This document shows positions 32,641 through 38,339 of a stretch of 38,339 bases of DNA, in pieces. Both the position numbers and the translations under genes were made by a program. Below the pieces are notes generated by a model. The model was not told where the DNA came from. It did no database searches and worked only from the letters and a program-made list of their open reading frames with translations. Origin of the DNA: Oscillospiraceae bacterium (GTDB taxonomy: Bacteria > Bacillota > Clostridia > Oscillospirales > Oscillospiraceae); NCBI GenBank assembly GCA_017397565.1, contig JAFQIL010000021.1, positions 1 through 38,339 on the forward strand. Direction: 5' to 3'. The first letter of the stretch is position 1. Every line of letters begins with the position of its first letter.

Positions 32641-34875
32641 ATGAAAAAGTTTAAGAAACTGCTTACCCTGTGTCTGGCACTGATGATGGTGCTGACCTGT
32701 GTTCCCGCAGCCTTTGCCGCAGAAGCGGATGACTGCATGATCGACGAAGATGCCAAGGCCTCCTTGACCATCTGGAAGTTTGACTGGACCAACGCCTACA
32801 AGGATGGCGTTTGGAATGAGGACTCCTTTATCTCCACTGGCTGGCGTGAAAGCTATGTGGAAGAAGTCCTGGGCGAAGCTGTCCGTGAGGGCGATGCCAA
32901 CGGCAACCCCGATAACCCTCTGGGCAACGGCCAGAACTCCAATGGTTACGCACTGAAGGGTGTCGAGTTCACTATCCTGCGTGTCGCTGACATTGTTACC
33001 TTCTCCGAGAGCGCCAACGATCAGCACCCCGACTACAATCTGACCCAGGTTCTGTATGGCTTCCATAAGGAAAAGACCGCTGACCTGCTGGCTGCAATCG
33101 GTCTGCCCAACGGCGAAGGCCGCTATGTCAATGCCGATGGCATGGTAGAGCGCGATAACAAGCTGGTTCCCATGGCAGAAGTAGATGCCCAGTCTGGTGA
33201 CACCGACTATTACTACTACCAGTCCGATGTGCTGAATAAGGCACTGGCAGATGCGCTGGATGCCAACGCCACCACCGTTAAGGATGCTCTGGAAGCCTAT
33301 GTCGCTGCCAGCAACGAAGCAATCGTGATGGACAAGACCAATGAGAACGGTAAGACCATCAAGCGGGATCTGGATCTGGGCCTGTGGCTGTGCATCGAAA
33401 CCAAGGTTCCCGAAATGGTCACTTCTACCACCAACCCCTTCTTCGTGTCCCTGCCTATGACTACCGTTTCCGGTGATGCTAACTCCGCTTCTCCCGAAGG
33501 TGGTCACTTCTGGAACTACGATGTTGTCGTGTACCCCAAGAACAACACCGGCATTCCCAGCCTGGAAAAGACCGTCCGTGAGTCCGTGAAGGACACCGGC
33601 ACCAACGGTGGCACCGATGACATCTACGATGGTTTCTATCATGTAGCTACCGGCTCCGCTGGTGATGTGATGGAGTACCAGATTGTCAGCACTCTGCCCA
33701 CCATCACTTCCAATGCCACCTCCATCAAGACCTGGAATTTCTACGACACCATCAGTGAAGGTCTGACCTACAACAAGGCGCTGAAGGATGTTAAGATCGA
33801 GATTTTCTCCGACGAGGATTGCACCGATAAGGTTGCTACCTGGCTGCAGGATGATGGCCGCTTCACTGTGACCTATTCCTCCGATGACCGTCACATGACC
33901 ATCGACATTACCGAGGCTGGTCTGGAAGAGATCAACGGCAGCGCCGAGAATGTCAACGGCAAGCTGTTCGCCAGCTACTCCAACTACACCATGCGTGTCA
34001 CCTACACCGCAACCATCAACTCCAACGCCAGCTTTATCTACGGCGAGGATGGCAACTGCAACGAGGTTGTACTGACCTGGAAGCGCACTTCTTCCGAGTA
34101 TTACGACACCCTCATTGATGACTGCCATGTGTTCAGCTTCGGTCTGGATCTGACCAAGCTGTTCTCCGATCTGGATTCCGAGTCTGCCACCGAAATGGAT
34201 ATGTTCAAGCATGTCAAGTTCAAGGTTTGGAACGAAACTGACGGTTACTGGCTGACCGCTACCCGTGACGAAGCCACCGGCATCTACTATGCTACCGGTC
34301 ATGTCACCGAGGAAGCCGATGCTACCATCTTCTACCCTGTGACCGTCAACGGCGAGTTCGGTAAGGTCATTATCAAGGGCATGGAGAACGACTGCTGGAA
34401 CATTTACGAAGTGGAAACCGCAAACGGTTACACTCTGCTGAAGGACGAGATCTATGTTGACATCTTTGCAGAGGAAAACTATGACCGCATCTGCGACATT
34501 TACACCAAGGATGTTCTGGGTGTGCTGCAGAATGACCCCCACTACTGCTTCGGCAATGCCCAGCCTATGTCCATTGTGGATGCAGATGGTGGTTATGACC
34601 TGCGCCTGACCGGTATTCCCCAGGAATACATGGAACACTACTTCCTCACCGCATACGCCACCGTTGATGGCAACGATGTAAACATGGAGGATGATGGCGA
34701 ATCCGAAAACGCCCTGGCACCTCTGACCATCGTGAACACCAAGGGTTTTGACCTGCCCCAGACCGGCGACAACGGCACCAGAATCTTCACTGTTATTGGC
34801 GTGATCGCCATGGCAGGCGCTATGTTTGTGCTGTTCCTGGTTACCCGTAAGGGCAAGAAGAACGACAAGAAGTAA
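32641..34875 (+). CDS. Major pilin subunit (SpaH/EbpC-type, LPQTG-anchored)
   Basis: 744 residues. Signal peptide 1-26, several beta domains, and an exact pilin motif WNYDVVVYPK: Trp291, Val295, Val297, Tyr298, Pro299 and Lys300. Lys300 is the expected nucleophile that joins subunits through a sortase. An E-box-like YEVETANGY has Glu592, which in this family closes an internal isopeptide bond. The sorting signal is LPQTG (705-709), then a hydrophobic helix and a KGKKNDKK tail. Very regular codon choice suggests high expression. ATG 32641 follows GAAAGGAAG with a spacing of about eight. The sortase genes follow downstream. Confidence 0.9.
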   Translation: MKKFKKLLTLCLALMMVLTCVPAAFAAEADDCMIDEDAKASLTIWKFDWTNAYKDGVWNEDSFISTGWRESYVEEVLGEAVREGDANGNPDNPLGNGQNSNGYALKGVEFTILRVADIVTFSESANDQHPDYNLTQVLYGFHKEKTADLLAAIGLPNGEGRYVNADGMVERDNKLVPMAEVDAQSGDTDYYYYQSDVLNKALADALDANATTVKDALEAYVAASNEAIVMDKTNENGKTIKRDLDLGLWLCIETKVPEMVTSTTNPFFVSLPMTTVSGDANSASPEGGHFWNYDVVVYPKNNTGIPSLEKTVRESVKDTGTNGGTDDIYDGFYHVATGSAGDVMEYQIVSTLPTITSNATSIKTWNFYDTISEGLTYNKALKDVKIEIFSDEDCTDKVATWLQDDGRFTVTYSSDDRHMTIDITEAGLEEINGSAENVNGKLFASYSNYTMRVTYTATINSNASFIYGEDGNCNEVVLTWKRTSSEYYDTLIDDCHVFSFGLDLTKLFSDLDSESATEMDMFKHVKFKVWNETDGYWLTATRDEATGIYYATGHVTEEADATIFYPVTVNGEFGKVIIKGMENDCWNIYEVETANGYTLLKDEIYVDIFAEENYDRICDIYTKDVLGVLQNDPHYCFGNAQPMSIVDADGGYDLRLTGIPQEYMEHYFLTAYATVDGNDVNMEDDGESENALAPLTIVNTKGFDLPQTGDNGTRIFTVIGVIAMAGAMFVLFLVTRKGKKNDKK

Positions 34876-34884
34876 TTTACCCCG

Positions 34885-34916
34885 CCCCGGAGGGAGAACC
34901 CCTTCCTCCGGGGTTT
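34885..34916 (+). terminator. Weak terminator or attenuator between pilin and sortase genes
   Basis: Stem CCCCGGAGG (34885-34893) / CCTCCGGGG (34905-34913) followed by only three T. A leaky stop here would make far more pilin than sortase message. Confidence 0.6.
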
Positions 34917-34950
34917 CCCGGAAGGAGGAATTGCTATCAAACACAAGGTT

Positions 34951-35808
34951 TTGACTATATGTATTGCCATTGGTGCGTTTCTGTTGGCACTTGGCATGAC
35001 CCTTTATCCCATCATCAGCACGATTTACAACGAAAAGCACCAATCCCAAATCCACACGCAGTATCAAGAGCAGGTGGAGCAAGTGGATGACAGCGCAATC
35101 CGCAAAGCAAAGGAACTTGCTGTTGCCTACAATGAAGCAATCCAGCCGGGAGCGCAGCTGAGTGATGCGTTCAGCAACGATGCTCTGCTATGGGCATCCG
35201 AGGACTACAAGAATCAGCTGAATATTGCCGGGACTGGCATCATGGGGTATGTGAACATCCCCTCCATCAATGTTCATCTGCCCATCTACCATGGCACGGA
35301 AACAAAGACCCTGGAAAAAGGTATTGGACACTTGCTTGGCAGTTCTCTGCCGGTAGGCGGTGATACGACCCACAGCATTTTGACCGCACATAGCGGCATG
35401 GCAAGTCAAAAAATGTTCTCCGACCTTCCGCAGCTGAAGATCGGGGATGTTTTTTATCTGGAGGTATTGGGTGAAACCCTTGCTTACCAAGTGGACCAAA
35501 TCAAGACCGTCATGCCATACGATGTCACTTATCTTGGCATTGAGGAAGATCGTGACCTTTGCACATTGGTTACCTGCACCCCCTTTGGCGTGAATACTCA
35601 CAGACTGCTTGTTCGGGGAACCCGTATCCCCTATGAGAAAGCGGAGGAAATCATTGAGGAAACCATCCCGGAGGAAATCAAACCTGTATCCACATGGGAG
35701 CAGGAATACTTGAAAGGTCTGTACATCGGTTTGGCTTCGGTTGCTGCCATGGGACTTGCCGCATTGGGATACTGGATTTACCGGAGGTGTCGCCATGCGA
35801 GTGCTTAA
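34951..35808 (+). CDS. Class C (pilin-polymerising type) sortase
   Basis: 285 residues from TTG 34951. Two membrane segments (N-terminal ~5-22 and C-terminal ~258-278) are typical of class C. Catalytic residues are His147 in LTAHSG, Cys209 in TLVTCTPFGVNTHRLLVRG and Arg222; that last stretch is diagnostic of class C. The usual N-terminal lid motif (Asp-Pro-aromatic) is not seen; NDALLW occupies that region. The start is uncertain: the strong AAGGAGG (34922-34928) has no ATG/GTG/TTG in frame at normal distance. An in-frame ATC at 34936, seven bases downstream, would give a natural KHKVLTICIAI start; TTG 34951 is 22 bases away. It overlaps the next sortase by 14 bases. Confidence 0.88.
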   Translation: MTICIAIGAFLLALGMTLYPIISTIYNEKHQSQIHTQYQEQVEQVDDSAIRKAKELAVAYNEAIQPGAQLSDAFSNDALLWASEDYKNQLNIAGTGIMGYVNIPSINVHLPIYHGTETKTLEKGIGHLLGSSLPVGGDTTHSILTAHSGMASQKMFSDLPQLKIGDVFYLEVLGETLAYQVDQIKTVMPYDVTYLGIEEDRDLCTLVTCTPFGVNTHRLLVRGTRIPYEKAEEIIEETIPEEIKPVSTWEQEYLKGLYIGLASVAAMGLAALGYWIYRRCRHASA

Positions 35809-36577
35809 AGCTATCGTGATATTCATTCTGGTTTCCGTATTTTTGGTAGGATTTGCAATCTGTGCGTTCCCGTTTATACAGAACATTGTTATGGATAATC
35901 AGATGCGACAGGAGGCGCAGGATTTCTTTGACCGGATGGAAACAGACCCAACCCAAACAGAACCGGATGCAACGGAAGATCCCACCGCACCTACAGAACC
36001 TACTTTGCCCCCCAGAGAGCATGAAGCACTTTGGGAAGATATGTTGGAGTATAACTATCAAATTTGGGAGCAAAAGCAGGCTGGACTCTGCGATCCATGG
36101 TCCTATCAGCAGCCTTCCTTTACCTTGGGTGAATACGGACTGGAAGATGAAGTATTTGGTGTGATTTCCATTCCAGCCTTGGATTTGGAAATGCCGCTGT
36201 ATCTGGGCGCAACCTCCGCACACATGGCGAAGGGTGCTGCCCATCTGTCCCAGACCAGCTTACCCATAGGCGGTATAAACACTAACTGTGTCATTGCCGG
36301 TCATAGAGGGTACAACGGAGCTGCTTACTTCCGCTATGTACCGGAACTGAAACCCGGTGATGAAGTTATTATCACAAACCTGTGGGAGACTATGACCTAT
36401 GTGGTGACGGATACCCAAATCATTAAGCCTAACGAAGTGGACCAAATTCTGATCCAGGAAGGCCGGGATATGATTACCTTGCTTACCTGCCATCCCTATG
36501 CTTCCGGTGGTAAACAGCGATTCCTCGTTTTCTGTGACCGAGTAATTGAAGAAGGAGGAACTTATGAGTACAACTGA
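35795..36577 (+). CDS. Second sortase with DPW lid motif
   Basis: 260 residues. An N-terminal membrane anchor (about 4-26) is followed by an acidic Thr/Pro/Glu linker (DPTQTEPDATEDP, about 50-66) and the sortase domain. The catalytic set is His170 in IAGHRGY, Cys232 in TLLTCHPY and Arg242 in KQRFLVF. Asp100-Pro-Trp102 is the class C lid motif, though the His/Cys surroundings differ from the first sortase and there is no C-terminal membrane helix, so the class is uncertain. ATG 35795 has GGAGGTG upstream. It may handle a different substrate (adhesin or wall anchoring) from the first enzyme. Confidence 0.84.
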   Translation: MRVLKAIVIFILVSVFLVGFAICAFPFIQNIVMDNQMRQEAQDFFDRMETDPTQTEPDATEDPTAPTEPTLPPREHEALWEDMLEYNYQIWEQKQAGLCDPWSYQQPSFTLGEYGLEDEVFGVISIPALDLEMPLYLGATSAHMAKGAAHLSQTSLPIGGINTNCVIAGHRGYNGAAYFRYVPELKPGDEVIITNLWETMTYVVTDTQIIKPNEVDQILIQEGRDMITLLTCHPYASGGKQRFLVFCDRVIEEGGTYEYN

Positions 36578-37172
36578 AAAGCGCATGTTGGGTGACTATG
36601 AGATCATCCATTCCCTGTACATCGGAGATCGGGAAATCGTAGTAGGCGATAACCCTAATGCGCCAAAAGATGAACGATACATCTGCATGAATTTGCAACA
36701 CTTGGATGTGTTTCTGAAGCCGGAAGTGGCTGTTGTCAGTGATGACTTCACAGAAATCATCCAGGAGTATGGCAATCGGCTGGCTGCACAGGCGGAGAAA
36801 ACCCGTCCACTGGTTATGAAACCGAAGATCCAGGGCATTGATACCCGTGTTCTGACAGAAAAGGATTGCCACCGCATCGACAGCAGCGACAATCTCAATG
36901 GCAAAATCATTGTTATCAAACCTACCTCTCTGCGGCGTGAGTACCAGATGTGTACCAACCAAATTATGCTATGCACCGGTGGGTTCGGTGCATCCCCCAA
37001 CAGCAGAGGCAATGCCTGCTTCTGCGTTGATCTGTACACCGGAAAGCAGTGCCGACAGGAACGCCCGTCTGTTATGGGCACCTTGGAGCGCAGTCAGCTT
37101 CCCAAGTGGGCAGAGTTTACCTTAGTCCAGCATGAACAGAAAAAGCGGACGGAAAGGAGTGACGCACGGTAA
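36564..37172 (+). CDS. Uncharacterised conserved mobile-element protein
   Basis: 202 residues. I recognise the general type from conjugative elements of gut Firmicutes but know no function. No signal peptide or membrane segment is seen. Cysteines are frequent in the C-terminal third (YQMCTN, MLCTGGFGASP, NACFCVDLYTGKQC), and the end is basic. ATG 36564 follows AAGGAGG (36552-36558) by five bases and overlaps the second sortase by 14 bases. Its stop overlaps the next start (TAATG), so the pilus genes are transcriptionally linked to this element backbone. Confidence 0.75.
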   Translation: MSTTEKRMLGDYEIIHSLYIGDREIVVGDNPNAPKDERYICMNLQHLDVFLKPEVAVVSDDFTEIIQEYGNRLAAQAEKTRPLVMKPKIQGIDTRVLTEKDCHRIDSSDNLNGKIIVIKPTSLRREYQMCTNQIMLCTGGFGASPNSRGNACFCVDLYTGKQCRQERPSVMGTLERSQLPKWAEFTLVQHEQKKRTERSDAR

Positions 37173-38131
37173 TGGAAATGACTGTTAGACCCTTAACAAC
37201 GCAGGAAATCAGCTATTGCTATGCCCAAAGTCAGCAGCTCACTATGCAGACCGGCAGTATCGGCTATCTCCGTGCCGACTTTGACAGCAACGGCAAGAAC
37301 TTCTACTCCACTTGGTTCGATCACCGCAAGGAGCTGAAAAGCGATGCTTTTAAGGCTGAGTTTGACGAAGTAATCAATGCTCTGCGTGAAAAGGACGAGT
37401 ACGGCGGCTTGCTGAAAAGCCGCAGCGATATGACTGCATATTGCCGTGATAATGCCTTGGCATTTGAAGGCAGCTACACGACGGAGTACGGTGTCCGCGT
37501 GGATACCGATCACTATTCTTATCTTCTGCGGATGAACCCCACCAAAGGCGACTACAACCTGTATTGTTGCTGCTTTGTCAAGCAATGGCTTGACCGGCAT
37601 TTGACACATGCGCAGCGAGGTATTCGCTTCATTACCCCGGATTATAAGGAGAAATTCCGGATTTCCGATGGCGATAAGATCCGAATTATTCGCTCCGATG
37701 GCGAAAAGAATGACCGGGTATGCCGCTACATTGACGAAACCCACTTTGAACTGGGCGAAGGCAGTATGGGACTGTTTCACATCTGCGAGTTTGCGGAGAA
37801 GATGGAAGAATCCAAGGCACAGGCCGTCATTCCCCTCCGGGCATCCCTTCCGGACAAATGCTTCAGCTACCTGCAAGGCACCGGCGAAATAATCGTCATT
37901 ACAAAGGGCGAAAAGGGATACACCCCCACCGCCAGATATGGCGATGGTGTTACGCCCCGTGAAGCAGTGGACGCAGCCAACGAAGCGATGGGTGTCACCA
38001 GAGCGCAGGAAGAAGCCATGGTTGCCGGTTCGATGTTTGGTTGGGACAAACCCGGTGCAGATCCTAAGAACTACAATGAGAATGGAGAACCCATCCGTCC
38101 TCAGAAGCGGGATCGAGGTGATTCCAGATGA
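37172..38131 (+). CDS. Uncharacterised conserved mobile-element protein
   Basis: 319 residues, soluble. Recognisable blocks include the N-terminal QTGSIGYLRADF, NPTKGDYNLYCCCFVKQWLD in the middle and the C-terminal GSMFGWDKPGADPKNYNENG. Similar proteins occur in conjugative elements of Clostridia; no activity can be assigned and no catalytic motif is evident. AAAGGAG lies about 12 bases before ATG 37172. Its end overlaps the following gene by four bases (ATGA). Confidence 0.78.
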   Translation: MEMTVRPLTTQEISYCYAQSQQLTMQTGSIGYLRADFDSNGKNFYSTWFDHRKELKSDAFKAEFDEVINALREKDEYGGLLKSRSDMTAYCRDNALAFEGSYTTEYGVRVDTDHYSYLLRMNPTKGDYNLYCCCFVKQWLDRHLTHAQRGIRFITPDYKEKFRISDGDKIRIIRSDGEKNDRVCRYIDETHFELGEGSMGLFHICEFAEKMEESKAQAVIPLRASLPDKCFSYLQGTGEIIVITKGEKGYTPTARYGDGVTPREAVDAANEAMGVTRAQEEAMVAGSMFGWDKPGADPKNYNENGEPIRPQKRDRGDSR

Positions 38132-38339
38132 GCATGGGAAGAAAGATAATTTGGAGTAGCCACATTCAATCCGTAAGAAGATGGCTTCAAAAATATAGAC
38201 AGCTAATATCGGAGGAAGACAATGCTGTTTTTGCAAAGGCAGTTGAATTGTTTATAAAGAAAAACAGGCAGGACCCGGAAACATACGATGATGTTCGTGC
38301 CGTTATGTCTTATGATGAAGAAAAGTTGCTGGGCCGTTA
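38128..38339 (+). CDS. Partial gene of unknown function, cut by the window end
   Basis: Seventy codons are visible: it begins MSMGRKIIWSS and continues with a helical, charged segment (SVRRWLQKYRQLISEEDN) and DPETYDDVRAVMSYDEE. The ATG overlaps the preceding stop codon (ATGA), which supports translation as part of the same operon. Slightly more AT-rich than its neighbours. No family is recognised. Confidence 0.6.
   Translation, partial: MSMGRKIIWSSHIQSVRRWLQKYRQLISEEDNAVFAKAVELFIKKNRQDPETYDDVRAVMSYDEEKLLGR

Larger units (their letters stand above)
25691..38339 (+). mobile_element. Left part of a putative integrative/conjugative element carrying a pilus locus
   Basis: Everything right of the second spoIVB tail is on the plus strand and consists of ParA/ParB partition genes, a sortase-pilus gene set and three proteins of the kind that I associate with conjugative elements of gut Firmicutes. 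The left limit is inferred from the end of the spoIVB tail; the right limit is outside the window. No integrase, relaxase, coupling protein or VirB4-like gene is visible here, so conjugation itself is not shown. Confidence 0.55.

Noticed and set aside
32521..35082. Open frame of about 853 codons opposite the pilin gene
   Set aside because: Spans two genes and the hairpin between them, has no recognisable domain; the sense strand carries the pilin motif and sorting signal.

Overview
The window looks like chromosome from a gut Clostridia, most likely Oscillospirales/Oscillospiraceae-like. The reasons are Gram-positive style Shine-Dalgarno sites (AAGGAGG), a maf-mreC-mreD-pbp2 operon, debris of the sporulation protease gene spoIVB, LPXTG proteins with sortases, and unusually repeat-rich intergenic DNA. 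This placement is inference; no rRNA or other phylogenetic marker was used, and no tRNA or rRNA gene was seen.

Positions 1 to about 17,400 are mostly housekeeping: a membrane-bound nucleotide-sugar 4,6-dehydratase (296-2182), a U32 peptidase-family protein (2554-4650), maf-mreC-mreD-pbp2 (4850-8931), prfA (9113-10171), a REP-associated (RAYT) transposase flanked by inverted REP-like palindromes (10187-10758), tsaE-tsaB, upp with its own promoter inside tsaB, and a heterodimeric ABC exporter (13080-16755). Nearly every gap here is filled with dispersed, strongly folded elements: chains of short hairpins, many with three-base loops, often bracketed by a shared terminal motif (CCAATTCCCGTTTATCG or its complement).

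Positions 17,400 to 25,700 are an accessory metabolic and transport region: a PiT phosphate transporter with its DUF47/PhoU-like partner, an AEC-family transporter, a GH20 hexosaminidase divergent from an AraC regulator, and a minus-strand RpiR regulator / degraded phosphodiesterase / second AEC transporter unit. Two separate remnants of the 3' end of spoIVB (22929-23060 and 25611-25685), in the same orientation, bracket that last unit and suggest that repeated insertions used the end of spoIVB as a target.

From about 25,690 to the right edge there is the start of what looks like an integrative/conjugative element. It carries ParA and ParB, a proline/threonine/glutamate-rich lipoprotein, a 1296-residue LPETG adhesin with about seven Cna-B/SpaA-like repeats, a 744-residue major pilin with a textbook pilin motif and LPQTG signal, two sortases, and three tightly coupled genes of unknown function, the last cut by the window end. 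Intrinsic hairpins separate lipoprotein, adhesin, pilin and sortase genes, which suggests graded expression of a sortase-assembled pilus. No integrase, relaxase or type IV secretion gene lies inside the window, so the mobile-element call rests on gene content and on the spoIVB debris at its left edge.
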